Of a DNA stretch of 36,140 bases, positions 1 to 8,704 are shown piece by piece. This stretch comes from JBEKIK01 sp050013075 (GTDB lineage Bacteria > Planctomycetota > Planctomycetia > Pirellulales > Thermoguttaceae), in NCBI GenBank assembly GCA_050013075.1, contig JBEKFZ010000040.1, positions 1 through 36,140 on the forward strand, read 5' to 3'. Position 1 is the first letter of the stretch; each line of letters begins with the position of its first letter. A program made the position numbers and the translations under genes. Under the pieces are notes generated by a model. It saw nothing but the letters and a program-made list of their open reading frames with translations. It had not been told where the DNA came from and made no database searches.

Positions 1-1
1 C

Positions 2-2323
2 GTTTCCAAACGCCTGATAAAGGAGGTCCGGCAGGATGAGGCCGGACAGGGCGAGGAAAAATTCACACTCCATCAACGCGCCATGCGCAATGGCCAGATT
101 ATTCGCAGCGTCGGGCCGGCCATGCGCTTGCAGCCTTTCGATGAATTCGGCCGGCGGATCTTCACCATGTACACGGTAAAAGGCCCGGTGGACATAATTC
201 AAGGCATCACCGAGCTAACGTCCCGCTGGGCCAAGGTCGAGGGCATTACGCACGTCTGGGACATGCGCATCGCCACCAGTTCCATTCCTCGGGAAGTGCT
301 GCAAAAGATTCTATTGAAGCAGATCGATCCCAAGGACGTGGAGAGTTACAAGAAAATCGCCCGATTCTATTTGCAGGGCGATCGGTACACAGAGGCCCGG
401 CAGGCATTGGACGATCTGTTGAAGGCGTTTCCCGAGCGGAAAGACCTGCAAGAGCAGTTGGCCCCTTCGATGAGGGCGATCAAGCAGTTGTCGGCCCAAC
501 AGCTTTTGGCGGAACTGAGGTTGCGGCGGGACGCGGGCCAGCACGCTTTGGTTTGGGAGGGATTGAAGAAATTTCCTTCGGACGAGGTGGGCGGCGAAAT
601 CCTGCAAGGCGCCGGAGATATGCTGCAAGACTACGAAACCAAGGCCGCCCGGGGGGTTAAAGTCCTGGAAAAGATCGACGCCTTGCTGCCCAAGATTACG
701 GACAGTTATCAGCGGGAACAAGTTCAGAAAATCCGCGATGAAATGGCCGCCGAGTTGAGTTTCAACACCGTGGACCGCATGGCCGCTTTCCTGCAAAACG
801 CCGACGACGCCCAAATGCCGGCCCAAGAGAAACTGGCCCTGGCCGTAAGCGGTTGGCTATTGGGCAGCGATTCGGCTATCGATCAATTGCCGGTGGCTTT
901 GTCGATATACGGCATCCGCCGCCAATTGCGGGAGTATTTAATCGAGCCGGTAAAAATCAAGCGCGAAGCGATTCTCGACGGTCTAAAATCGCAAGAAGGA
1001 TCGTCGCCGGGTTTGATCGTTGATCTTTTATCGCACATGAAACCGCCGGCCGATCTGCCGGAAGCGGTTTCGCCCGAGCGGCCGGGTTATTACAAATTGG
1101 AAGCGCCGGGATTGCCCAAGGAGCCGCCGATTACGTATTGGGTGCAACTTCCGCCCGAATACGATCCCTATAAACTCTATCCGGCCATAGTAACCATGAA
1201 TGGCGCGGGCAATACGGCGGAAAGCCAGATCGACTGGTGGGCGGGCGATTGGGTCAACCCCCGCCAGGCGTCGGAGAAAAACGAAGAGGCCTCCAATCCT
1301 CCTGCGCCCGATGAGAAAAAGCCCGACGAGAAAAAAACCGACGAGAAAAAGCCCGACGAGAAAAAGCCCGACGAGAAAAAGCCCGATGAGAAAAAGCCCG
1401 ACGAGAAAAAGTCGGCGGAAAAAGCCCCGGCGGTTCCCATGTCCCGCAACGGTCATGCGGCGCGATACGGTTACATCGTCATCGCTCCGCAGTGGAGCGT
1501 GGAACATCAAAAAACATACAACTACTCGGCCCGGGAACACGCGGCCGTATTGAACAGCTTGCGCGACGCCTGCCGGAGGTTCTCGATCGACACCGATCGG
1601 GTTTACCTGTCGGGCTATTCCATGGGCGGCGACGCGGTTTGGGACATCGCCCTGGCCCATCCCGATCTTTGGGCGGGCGTGATCCCGATCTCCGCTCTTT
1701 CCGACCGATATTGCAATTTTTATTGGGAAAACGCCAAATACGTGCCTTTTTATGTGGTTCTCGGCGAACTCGACGGCACGAGACTCCAGAAAAACGCCCT
1801 TGATCTGGACCGTTACTTTAAGCACGGCTACGATGCCACGGCGATAGAGTACGAGGGGCGCGGCCACGACGATTTTCACGAAGAAATACTGCGAATCTTC
1901 GATTGGATGGGCCGGTTCCGCCGCAATTTCTTTCCGCGGGAATTCACCTGCTCGACGATGCGCGATTGGGATTGCTTTTTCTGGTGGGTGGAACTGGACG
2001 GCTTGCCGCCCAAAACGCAGGTTGATCCCGAGCGTTGGCCCCCGCCGGCCGGAACGCGGCCCGCCCAGGTAAAAGGGAAAATCACCGGTAATAATATCAA
2101 TATCTCCGCCGGAAGCGCGCAGGTAAGCGTGTGGTTGGCGCCGCAGATGGTCGATTTCAAGCAGCGCGTAAGCATCGTTGTCAACGGGCAGCAGATCTAC
2201 GCCAAAGAACCGTTTGTCCAAGGCGATCTACACACAATCCTGGAAGACGTCCGCACCCGCGCCGACCGCCAGCACCCGTTCTGGACCCGCCTGGACAGCT
2301 CCACCGGGCGGGCGCGGAAGTGA
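2..2323 (+). CDS. Alpha/beta-hydrolase with N-terminal helical-repeat region, 5' end outside window
   Basis: The frame is open from base 2, so the gene starts upstream; the first internal ATG is at 83 (residue numbers below count from it). Residues about 80-230 look like TPR-type helical hairpins rich in Leu/Ala/Gln. A hydrolase fold follows, with an oxyanion-type segment (TMNGAGN) and a nucleophile elbow G-Y-S-M-G-G with Ser513. Asp564 (GELDGT) and His595 (GRGHDD) are the likely triad partners. This resembles PHB-depolymerase/feruloyl-esterase or dienelactone-hydrolase type enzymes; the substrate is unknown. A 15-bp tandem repeat at about 1309-1410 encodes seven P-D-E-K-K-like units as a charged linker inside the fold, between the first strand and the elbow. 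The gene is convergent with the next one. Confidence is high for a hydrolase, low for substrate. Confidence 0.8.
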   Translation, partial: VSKRLIKEVRQDEAGQGEEKFTLHQRAMRNGQIIRSVGPAMRLQPFDEFGRRIFTMYTVKGPVDIIQGITELTSRWAKVEGITHVWDMRIATSSIPREVLQKILLKQIDPKDVESYKKIARFYLQGDRYTEARQALDDLLKAFPERKDLQEQLAPSMRAIKQLSAQQLLAELRLRRDAGQHALVWEGLKKFPSDEVGGEILQGAGDMLQDYETKAARGVKVLEKIDALLPKITDSYQREQVQKIRDEMAAELSFNTVDRMAAFLQNADDAQMPAQEKLALAVSGWLLGSDSAIDQLPVALSIYGIRRQLREYLIEPVKIKREAILDGLKSQEGSSPGLIVDLLSHMKPPADLPEAVSPERPGYYKLEAPGLPKEPPITYWVQLPPEYDPYKLYPAIVTMNGAGNTAESQIDWWAGDWVNPRQASEKNEEASNPPAPDEKKPDEKKTDEKKPDEKKPDEKKPDEKKPDEKKSAEKAPAVPMSRNGHAARYGYIVIAPQWSVEHQKTYNYSAREHAAVLNSLRDACRRFSIDTDRVYLSGYSMGGDAVWDIALAHPDLWAGVIPISALSDRYCNFYWENAKYVPFYVVLGELDGTRLQKNALDLDRYFKHGYDATAIEYEGRGHDDFHEEILRIFDWMGRFRRNFFPREFTCSTMRDWDCFFWWVELDGLPPKTQVDPERWPPPAGTRPAQVKGKITGNNINISAGSAQVSVWLAPQMVDFKQRVSIVVNGQQIYAKEPFVQGDLHTILEDVRTRADRQHPFWTRLDSSTGRARK
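1309..1410 (+). repeat. 15-bp in-frame tandem repeat coding (PDEKK)n
   Basis: About seven copies of a 15-bp unit (cccgacgagaaaaag and variants) lie inside the hydrolase gene. The variants are mostly silent third-position changes plus one Pro-to-Thr change. The unit length is a multiple of three, so copy-number change would keep the frame. Confidence 0.9.
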
Positions 2324-2418
2324 GCGGACAGTGAAAAGTATGTTTGATCGCGACCTACATGTCCACGGCAAGAGCGGACATGGTGCCGGTGCGTATTCGG
2401 ACTGCCATCCACCGCCTA

Positions 2419-4620
2419 TTATTTAACCGTGCTATTTTCCGCCTGTTTCGATTGCAGTTCGGCTTGGACTTGCGGTTCCGGCTGCGTTTTTGGCGCCGGA
2501 GGCGTTGACAGATCCGCTGACGTAGGTTGGCCCATCGGCGTTTTTGTCTCGGCCGGCGTTTTGGGAGCGGATATGTTTTGCGAGGCCGGTTTCGTTTGCG
2601 GCTCGCCGGTGGTTTGCGGCGCGGATGATTGCGACGATTGAACGGTTTGCTGGCCTTTAATCGCCGTCATATTCAGTGTGAAGCCCTTGAGGAACCAGCC
2701 GTCTTTCTCGGCGGTTATTTGCATTCCGGCCGGGCTGAGGTAATGGCGCGCGACCTCGTAGTCGGGCAGTTTACTGCCGTCGATCTTCGGTTGCCTGGCC
2801 GCGCCCTTCTTGCCTTCGCCAAAAAGCGCGTTTAGGAACTGGGCGAACATCGACTCGCTTTCAGGCATCTTGTTCTGCTTGATCATTTCATAGGTGGTGC
2901 GATATTCCTCGTCGGTCCGCGAAAAAATTCTCGCGCACTTGTCCTGCGGAATCATTTGATTGATGGTCTCGCAGACCAGTTGATAATCCACGTCCTTGAC
3001 CAGCGGATCGTTGGACCTTAGGACTTTCAGCAGGAAATCCAAGTGCGAGGCGATGAACAGGTTCCCGTCGAACACCGTGGCGGCGGCGTGCGGCATTATG
3101 TTTTGCTGGTTGGTCTTTTTGCGTTTCGCCTGTGGCACCAGGTCGGGTACGTCACCCAGGGAAACCTCGGGCGTTTCCATCTCCGGCCCCTCGTTTTCCA
3201 CGATTTCCCAGATCACGTGCCCGTCGATTTCGCGGCGCTTGGCGGTAGGATCGTTTCCGAACCACTTTTGCAGGGCCTTGGCCACGGCCACGTCGTCGGT
3301 ACTCTCGATGGCGAACAACAGCCGTTCGCTGGTGGTGGTAATGGGCAATTCGTAATCGGTCAACATCGACACGCGCTGTCCCAATTTTTTGAACAACTCC
3401 TCGCGGAGGTCGATTCGCGGTCCGTTTGGATCGTCTTTCTCTTGTCTAAGGACGTCGGCCCATTCGCCCGAGTCGCCCGACCCATAGAGTTCGTCAAACA
3501 GCGGACCGAAATTATCGAAGGCGTTCAGCACGTCGAAATACAAGGTGCTATAAGTGGCTATCTCCCGCGGCACCCATTTTTGCGGCGTATAATCCTTGCC
3601 GTTTAGTAGCACCAGCATTTTCATGGCATTTTTGTAGGGCAGGGGGGCGTATACGGTGGTGCGGTGGACCAGGTCGAACCCTTCGGTGGAAAAACTGGCG
3701 TATCCGCCTATGCCCTGAATCGCCCCCACGCCCTGGTTGCGCATCACTTCCAGGATGCTTTTGCCTTTGCGGCGCTGTTCCGGGGGCTGGGCGGCCCGGG
3801 CGGCCGCGGCATAGCCCAGCGGATACATAAACCAGCGAATTTGCGGCGTGACGCCGGGAATATCCGTCTTGCACCGCTCCAGGACCTTCTTGAAACCTTC
3901 AACCTCCGACAAGGTGCCTCCTTTTTTCCCGGCCAGGCGGCTGAGAATCCCTTGCATGACGTCCAAATTGTCCGCAGCGCCCAGCATGTTTCCAGTCAGA
4001 ACGTAATATGAAATCCGCGGCTTGGGCTTATCCTTGGCCGCAACTGCGCTTTTCGATTCCGTTGCGCCCGCCGCGGGCAAATTACTGCTGGCGGCATCTT
4101 GCTCCTCGGGCGGAATAGGCATCTCGAATTGAATCACCGGATCAGGACATTCGTCTACTTTTAAAACCGTCCGCTTGCCGCCCTGTTCCGTAAGATTCTT
4201 TTTTACCCGGTCCATCAGTTCATGGGCTTGGGGAAGTTTCCCGGTCGCGTCGATCACGATCGCCAGGGCCGAGGTGTTTTCGACCGGCTCGATAAGCGCC
4301 ACGCAAACCTCGCCGCCCGATACCTCCTTTAAATCGTCCAGGGTCAATCCCAGGCGCGCGTGAACCGCTGACCAGCGCTTATCGAATTGCCTGCGAACGT
4401 CCTTGGTAAACTCCTCCATCTTCGGATCGGCGGTAAGTTTTCCGAGCTGGGTGTTGTTGTAATGCTCGTTTAGCGTGTCGACGTTGGTTATTGCTAGAAA
4501 CCCCCTGGTAGTATCCGGGAGCAAGTATTCGCCGGGAGGAACTGCCTGGGCAAAGATTCGCCCTTCCGAGAGCATAATAAAACATATAAATCCGGAATAA
4601 ATCCATGTTGCAATACGCAT
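2419..4620 (-). CDS. Exported protein of unknown function with Pro/Gln/Thr-rich tail
   Basis: The start is placed at the ATG at 4618-4620 rather than the longer upstream frame. An AAGGAG lies at 4631-4636, and the protein then begins with a clean signal peptide (MRIATWIYSGFICFIMLSEG, cleavage near FAQA). The 733-residue product has a long mixed alpha/beta body with no catalytic motif I recognise, and a final stretch of about 80 residues rich in Pro, Thr, Gln and Ser. The body (beginning PGEYLLPDTTRGFLAITNVD) resembles large secreted planctomycete proteins of the DUF3352-like kind that may be periplasmic or surface exposed. That likeness is from memory and weak. Convergent with the hydrolase. 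Confidence 0.75.
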   Translation of the reverse strand: MRIATWIYSGFICFIMLSEGRIFAQAVPPGEYLLPDTTRGFLAITNVDTLNEHYNNTQLGKLTADPKMEEFTKDVRRQFDKRWSAVHARLGLTLDDLKEVSGGEVCVALIEPVENTSALAIVIDATGKLPQAHELMDRVKKNLTEQGGKRTVLKVDECPDPVIQFEMPIPPEEQDAASSNLPAAGATESKSAVAAKDKPKPRISYYVLTGNMLGAADNLDVMQGILSRLAGKKGGTLSEVEGFKKVLERCKTDIPGVTPQIRWFMYPLGYAAAARAAQPPEQRRKGKSILEVMRNQGVGAIQGIGGYASFSTEGFDLVHRTTVYAPLPYKNAMKMLVLLNGKDYTPQKWVPREIATYSTLYFDVLNAFDNFGPLFDELYGSGDSGEWADVLRQEKDDPNGPRIDLREELFKKLGQRVSMLTDYELPITTTSERLLFAIESTDDVAVAKALQKWFGNDPTAKRREIDGHVIWEIVENEGPEMETPEVSLGDVPDLVPQAKRKKTNQQNIMPHAAATVFDGNLFIASHLDFLLKVLRSNDPLVKDVDYQLVCETINQMIPQDKCARIFSRTDEEYRTTYEMIKQNKMPESESMFAQFLNALFGEGKKGAARQPKIDGSKLPDYEVARHYLSPAGMQITAEKDGWFLKGFTLNMTAIKGQQTVQSSQSSAPQTTGEPQTKPASQNISAPKTPAETKTPMGQPTSADLSTPPAPKTQPEPQVQAELQSKQAENSTVK

Positions 4621-5009
4621 CACTGCAAAACTCCTTAAAAATTGAGGAGGAATCGAAATTAACGCAGTTTTCCTAATCGGGAAAGTCAATAGTCCCAGAC
4701 GAAAGTGTATTACCACACGCCATCTTACGCTAGATCGGCCGGCAAAACTGGGAAAATAAGTAGGGGTGTTCATTCTTTGCCGATTGATCGAATCGAATAC
4801 AGTTTTTTGAATATTTTATGTCAATAAACTTTTCGCATCTTTGTCAGTCTTCCTATATTCTCATTATTTTCCACTTCAATATGCTTATTCACGATTTATG
4901 GTGTTCCACGCGCTCCCCGACCATGCTACGAAATGTGCTCGCTCTAATCCCTAATCGCTAATCTCTAGTCCCTATTCCTTAGCCCCTGTTCCCTGTCATA
5001 ATACCTTCC
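4621..5009. other. Divergent intergenic region
   Basis: This 389-bp space separates two divergent genes. It holds the AAGGAG of the minus-strand gene (4631-4636), an AT-rich middle (4795-4890) that probably carries both promoters, and a degenerate word array (4942-4996) next to the plus-strand start. No further gene is visible. Confidence 0.6.
4942..4996 (+). repeat. Degenerate short tandem array (CTAATCCCT-type words)
   Basis: Consecutive near-copies of a 7-10 nt word (ctaatcc, ctaatcg, ctaatct, ctagtcc, ctattcc) end 13 nt before the ATG of the HD-domain gene and fill the place where a Shine-Dalgarno would be expected. Confidence 0.75.
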
Positions 5010-6422
5010 ATGCGAGATTTTCAGCACGAAAGCCTAAGTCACGACCCGATTCACGGGTATATTCCTTTCACGTCTTCGATAAGCGCCCAGGCTCCGGACG
5101 CACCCGGCGACGAAGCGACCGAGCAGCAAATCATCGACCATCCCTGGCTTCAGCGGCTCCGCCAGATTCACCAGTTGCAGACGGCCTGGTGGGTCTTTCC
5201 CACGGCCGAGCACACCCGGTTCCAGCATGTTTTGGGTTCAATGCACCTTGCCGGCCGGACGATCGACGTGCTTTTCAACAGTCTCAAAGACGTTTGTCCG
5301 GACGTGCCCAGCCGCGGTTACGTCGAATCGCTCATGCGTTTGGCCGCGCTTTTGCACGACGTGGGGCACGGGCCGTTCGGTCATTTTTTCGACGAGCATT
5401 TTCTGGCCGACTACGGCCTGACGCACGAGACCCTGGGCGGCGAAATCATCCGCCGCGACTTTGCCGATTTGATCCGCCGCATTCGCCGCAATCCGAACAC
5501 CAGTCTCGACGGCGGCGAAACCCTCGATCCCCAGCAGATCGCCTTTCTCATTACCCGGCCTCAAAAAGCGCCCGATGACGAAGGGCCGAAATGGTTGCGG
5601 TTTTTGCGCAGCCTGTTCAGCGGCCTGTACACGGTCGATAACATGGATTTCGTGCTCCGCGACGCATACATGTCGGGCTACAGCACCAAGGCCTTCGATC
5701 TGGACCGGCTGCTGCACTACAGCATGTTTACCGAAAAGGGACTCACGATCCATGAACGCGGCCTGTCGGCCTTGGTGCGGTTTATCTCCATTCGGGCCGA
5801 GCTGTTTCGGGCCATATATTTTCACCGCACGGTTCGGGCAATCGACCTGGGATTGCAGGAAATTTTTCTTGAAAGCAAAGCATTTTTGTTTCCGGGCAAT
5901 CCGCTGGAACATCTCGAAGAGTATCGGCATTTGACCGAATGGTCGCTGTTGATGCAGGTTTCCGCGTGGCCGAATAGCAACGACCCGAAACTTCGCAACC
6001 TGGGCCGACAATGGCAGCAATTCCTGGGCCGGCGATTGCGTTGGAAGATGGCTTGCGAGCAGACGATTTTCTTCGCCCCGGGCGAGTCGGAGCAGAGCAG
6101 CGTGTTCGGCAGCGAAAAATCGTTCGAGGCGGCCGTGCGTGGCGCACTGCCCAAGGAACTGAAAAAACTGCCCATCCGCGTGGATACCGCCCGGCACGTG
6201 CACCGGCCCGGGGCACATACACCGGCAGCCGGGCAGAATTTTCTTTTCGATCCGGTAAGCGGCCGGATCCGCAGCCTGGACGACCGCGAGCTGTTCCGCC
6301 GCATCGCCATCAGCTACCGCATCTGCCGCATTTACGCCCAAGACAACCGCCACAACGCCGAACTGGCCGTCGCCATGGACCGCCTCATCTCCGGGGGCAC
6401 GGATGACGCCACGAATATGTAA
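5010..6422 (+). CDS. HD-superfamily phosphohydrolase (COG1078/dGTPase-like)
   Basis: A 470-residue protein of the HD family related to SAMHD1 and bacterial dNTP triphosphohydrolases. Metal ligands are visible as His73 (TRFQHVLGSMHLAG), the His116-Asp117 doublet (LAALLHDVGHGPFGH) and Asp210 (VDNMDFVLRDAYMSG). The N-terminal DPIHGYIPF and the LRQIHQL segment are typical of COG1078. Expected role: hydrolysis of deoxynucleoside or other nucleotide triphosphates in the cytoplasm; substrate specificity cannot be read. The start has no Shine-Dalgarno and is preceded by a word array. It stands alone on its strand, with repeat-rich DNA downstream. Confidence 0.88.
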   Translation: MRDFQHESLSHDPIHGYIPFTSSISAQAPDAPGDEATEQQIIDHPWLQRLRQIHQLQTAWWVFPTAEHTRFQHVLGSMHLAGRTIDVLFNSLKDVCPDVPSRGYVESLMRLAALLHDVGHGPFGHFFDEHFLADYGLTHETLGGEIIRRDFADLIRRIRRNPNTSLDGGETLDPQQIAFLITRPQKAPDDEGPKWLRFLRSLFSGLYTVDNMDFVLRDAYMSGYSTKAFDLDRLLHYSMFTEKGLTIHERGLSALVRFISIRAELFRAIYFHRTVRAIDLGLQEIFLESKAFLFPGNPLEHLEEYRHLTEWSLLMQVSAWPNSNDPKLRNLGRQWQQFLGRRLRWKMACEQTIFFAPGESEQSSVFGSEKSFEAAVRGALPKELKKLPIRVDTARHVHRPGAHTPAAGQNFLFDPVSGRIRSLDDRELFRRIAISYRICRIYAQDNRHNAELAVAMDRLISGGTDDATNM

Positions 6423-6449
6423 AGAATTGGGGATTCGGGATAGAGAGGG

Positions 6450-6471
6450 GTGGTCAGTTTACTGACCACCA
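6450..6471. repeat. Perfect palindrome, CAGTTTACTG core
   Basis: Ten-base arms (ggtggtcagt / actgaccacc) around TT, 28 nt after the HD gene stop. Similar arms occur at 14861-14882 and 19098-19134, so this is a dispersed family. It could act as a bidirectional terminator hairpin but has no T-run. Confidence 0.8.
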
Positions 6472-6487
6472 AAGGGATCGGGAATTA

Positions 6488-6505
6488 GAAACCGCTTGCG
6501 GTTTC
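6488..6505. repeat. Perfect palindrome GAAACCGC-TT-GCGGTTTC, copy 1
   Basis: Eight-base arms with a TT loop. The same 18-mer, with its flanking ATTA and GC, recurs at 6561-6578. Confidence 0.85.
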
Positions 6506-6515
6506 GCAGAGATTT

Positions 6516-6550
6516 ATCACTCGTTCCCACGCTCTGTGTGGGAACGTGAT
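6516..6550. repeat. Inverted repeat ATCAC..CGTTCCCAC / GTGGGAACG..GTGAT
   Basis: Nine-base perfect arms around GCTCTGT, extended by ATCAC/GTGAT with one bulged base. It lies between the two GAAACCGC palindromes, forming a composite repeat cluster. Confidence 0.8.
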
Positions 6551-6560
6551 TTAAATATTA

Positions 6561-6578
6561 GAAACCGCTTGCGGTTTC
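6561..6578. repeat. Perfect palindrome GAAACCGC-TT-GCGGTTTC, copy 2
   Basis: Identical to the copy at 6488-6505. It ends 17 nt before the preferred start of the methionine-sulfoxide reductase gene, so the open frame upstream of 6596 is read-through of repeat DNA. Confidence 0.85.
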
Positions 6579-6595
6579 GCGATGTCAATCGAAAA

Positions 6596-7096
6596 ATGTT
6601 CGAAACCACGAAATCGCCGCCTGCCGACAAGACCGAATTGTATCGCCAACTCACCGATCAACTCCGGGCACTGTTGGCCGACGAGTCCGACATGATCGCC
6701 AACGCGGCCAACACGGCGGCATTGATATACCACACTTTGCCCGACATAAATTGGGCGGGCTTTTATTTTCTGAGGGGCGATGAACTGGTGCTCGGTCCAT
6801 TTCAAGGAAAACCGGCCTGCGTGCGGATTCAGGTTGGCAAAGGCGTTTGCGGCACGGCCGCCGCGGAGAGGAAAACGCTCGTGGTCCCCGACGTTCAAAA
6901 ATTCCCCGGCCACATCGCTTGCGATTCTGCCTCGAACTCCGAAATCGTTGTGCCGCTAATCAAAGACAATAAACTCCTCGGAGTATTGGATATCGACAGC
7001 CCAACGCTCAGCCGTTTTGATGAGGAAGACCAAAAAGGCCTTGATCGCCTTGCGGGAATATTTGTTGATAAAACAGACCATCTCTTGGGTAAATAA
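6596..7096 (+). CDS. msrC: Free methionine-(R)-sulfoxide reductase (GAF domain)
   Basis: A single GAF domain of about 166 residues that reduces free L-methionine-(R)-sulfoxide in the cytoplasm. The three family cysteines are Cys75 (PACVRI), Cys85 (KGVCGTAA) and Cys109 (HIACDSASNSEIVVP). Their spacing of 10 and 24 residues equals that of E. coli fRMsr (84/94/118). The signature NWAGFYF and the closing LGVLDIDSP are also present. An ATG exists at 6536, but that extension translates a palindromic repeat, so the ATG at 6596 is preferred. Single gene between repeat clusters; thioredoxin-linked recycling is family knowledge. Confidence 0.92.
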   Translation: MFETTKSPPADKTELYRQLTDQLRALLADESDMIANAANTAALIYHTLPDINWAGFYFLRGDELVLGPFQGKPACVRIQVGKGVCGTAAAERKTLVVPDVQKFPGHIACDSASNSEIVVPLIKDNKLLGVLDIDSPTLSRFDEEDQKGLDRLAGIFVDKTDHLLGK

Positions 7097-7215
7097 TCTA
7101 TAGGCCCAGAGGGCCGAAGTCATGTAGTTGGTGGCGTAAGCCACCGGAAAGCATTACCCCAAAAATCCCCTCTAGCCCTGAAAGGGCGACATCATACTGG
7201 TTGCGTGGAAACACT
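7097..7215. repeat. Composite palindrome cluster downstream of msrC
   Basis: This spacer contains GGCCCAGAGGGCC-type, GGTGGC-GTAA-GCCACC (7130-7145) and GCCC-TGAAA-GGGC (7175-7187) hairpins in succession. It looks like a dispersed non-coding repeat block; no gene is seen. Confidence 0.6.
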
Positions 7216-7233
7216 TGTGTTAAAATTAAATAA

Positions 7234-7449
7234 ATGATCACCTTAACTATCCGAATTACCGACGAATTGCGGTCAAAGTTGCAGAAAATCAGTTCCCAAC
7301 ATGGCGTATCCGTTAGTGATCTTGTGCGCGAATGTATACGCCGCTACGTGGCCATCGAGCGGTTCAGATCGCTTAGGAAACGGTCGCTCAAATTTGCCAA
7401 AGCACATGGGATATTGACCGACGAAGGCATATTTAGGGCCATCTCATAA
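7234..7449 (+). CDS. Ribbon-helix-helix (CopG-like) DNA-binding protein
   Basis: A 71-residue protein starting MITLTIRITDELRSKLQKI, with a short beta strand and then helices (GVSVSDLVRECIRRYV), the standard RHH layout of CopG/MetJ-fold antitoxins. The C-terminus is basic (RSLRKRSLKFAKAHG). Such proteins often serve as antitoxins and autorepressors. No cognate toxin follows directly; the next gene is an AT-rich DUF5677-like gene 25 bp on. Function as a DNA-binding regulator is inferred. Confidence 0.7.
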   Translation: MITLTIRITDELRSKLQKISSQHGVSVSDLVRECIRRYVAIERFRSLRKRSLKFAKAHGILTDEGIFRAIS

Positions 7450-7474
7450 GAATGTACTGAATACTTGAAACTAT

Positions 7475-8314
7475 ATGATTGAATTTCCCGGTGAAGATTC
7501 TTTTGTTCAAGAAATAAAAGAAAATTGTGGAAAACAATTTGACTTTGCTAGAAGATGTCTTCAATTAGGATTAAAAATTAATAAGATCCCCGAAAAATGT
7601 GAGATTTCCCATTTGGTAGTGAAAAGTATCGTTGGTTTGAACATTAAGAATTGCCGTTTATACAGAACAGCTATTGAGTTATGCCAAAGAGGTGAGATAG
7701 TAGGGGCGTCAATCATTCTTCGCGTGATGTTTGAATCAGTGTTGGCAATAAAATTTATTTTAGAGCCAAATATTCAATCCCCCTTTGAAAAAACGGATAG
7801 AGAATTCCGTGCGAAACTCTATGGAGTACAATTGGGTCTTGCTCGTAAACGATTATTTGAGAATTTGGAAAGTGATAAAAGTGGACTTGATAAAATCGGC
7901 ATTCAATTGGATAAAAGTGATTTAGATTTCGAACAAGAATGCAAAAAGATTATAGGAGAGGAATGGTTTGAACGCATTAAAAAAAAGCCTCCGTTTAAAA
8001 AATATGGATTTAACTTTGAACAATTATCAGAAATTCTTGGAAGCCAATATTCACATTGGTATTACAGCATATACTCGATGCAATCAGAACATGTACATGC
8101 AAAGGATGCTGATGATTTTTTCATCTATAATGGTAATAACTTGATACCAATTTGGTTTTCAGATATGGATAATATTTTTGGAGGACTATATTTAGCTTCA
8201 GGACTTTTTCTACATTCTTTAGGTACAATTTGCGAAAATATTAATTTTGGCGATGATGTAAAAACAGTCCTAAATACTCTTGAAAGAGATTTTAAAGAAA
8301 TCTATTCCCATTAG
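7475..8314 (+). CDS. DUF5677-like protein, AT-rich, probably acquired
   Basis: A 279-residue soluble, helix-rich protein. The pattern of a helical N-terminal half with RTAIELCQRGEIVGASIILRVMFE, and a later YSMQSEHVHAKDADDFF segment, resembles the DUF5677 family (recalled, not searched). That family has no assigned function and is often found in accessory islands. Base composition is strikingly AT-rich and codon use (AAA, ATT, GAA, TTA) differs from every neighbour, pointing to recent horizontal transfer. It sits between an RHH protein and an orphan nucleotidyltransferase, all on one strand. No Shine-Dalgarno is obvious. Confidence 0.7.
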   Translation: MIEFPGEDSFVQEIKENCGKQFDFARRCLQLGLKINKIPEKCEISHLVVKSIVGLNIKNCRLYRTAIELCQRGEIVGASIILRVMFESVLAIKFILEPNIQSPFEKTDREFRAKLYGVQLGLARKRLFENLESDKSGLDKIGIQLDKSDLDFEQECKKIIGEEWFERIKKKPPFKKYGFNFEQLSEILGSQYSHWYYSIYSMQSEHVHAKDADDFFIYNGNNLIPIWFSDMDNIFGGLYLASGLFLHSLGTICENINFGDDVKTVLNTLERDFKEIYSH

Positions 8315-8413
8315 TTTTTAATATTATTTTGAATTAAGAATACTTGCTTTGTTATTACTTAACGATTATCTATCTTTCTGAGCAAAAAAATGCTATTATC
8401 AAGGTGCTTAATA

Positions 8414-8704
8414 ATGGGTAAAGATGAAATCGTTTCCGTTTTGCAGGATTTCAAAAAACGATACTCGGCTCAATTTGGCATCCAATCGCTGGGGTTTTTT
8501 GGTTCGATGGCCCGCGGTGAAGCACGGGACGACAGTGACGTTGATATCGAGGTTAAAATCGACCCGCCGAATTTAATCACACTGTCGCGAATCCGCTTGG
8601 AGATCGAGGAAATTCTTCATAAACACGTGGACATCGTGCATTACCGGGAGAGAATGAATAAATTGTTGAAAAAAAGAATAGATAACGAGGTCGTTTATGT
8701 ATGA
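8414..8704 (+). CDS. MNT-type nucleotidyltransferase, orphan
   Basis: A 96-residue minimal nucleotidyltransferase. The ATG at 8414 is chosen over 8390 because AAGGTG lies seven bases upstream. The catalytic motif G30-S31-x10-D42-V-D44 (FFGSMARGEARDDSDVDIEV) is intact, as is the later VDIVHY strand carrying the third acidic residue. The family includes MntA, which neutralises HepT toxins by adenylylation. A partner should follow at the overlapping ATGTATGA (8697), but that frame stops after 14 codons (MYEVKINEISSNVK). This MNT therefore appears to have lost its HEPN partner. Compare the intact pair at 25966-26608. Confidence 0.85.
   Translation: MGKDEIVSVLQDFKKRYSAQFGIQSLGFFGSMARGEARDDSDVDIEVKIDPPNLITLSRIRLEIEEILHKHVDIVHYRERMNKLLKKRIDNEVVYV

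Noticed and set aside
1028..2221. Long minus-strand open frame (397 codons) opposite the hydrolase gene
   Set aside because: It is the antisense of a clear coding frame, with no start signal, and its sequence is low-complexity where the PDEKK repeat is read backwards.
5238..6353. Minus-strand open frame of 371 codons opposite the HD gene
   Set aside because: The HD metal motifs are on the plus strand; the antisense protein has no domain character.
6536..6595. N-terminal extension of the methionine-sulfoxide reductase
   Set aside because: The 20 codons translate the GAAACCGC palindrome; homologues start near MFETTK and the cysteine spacing is complete without them.
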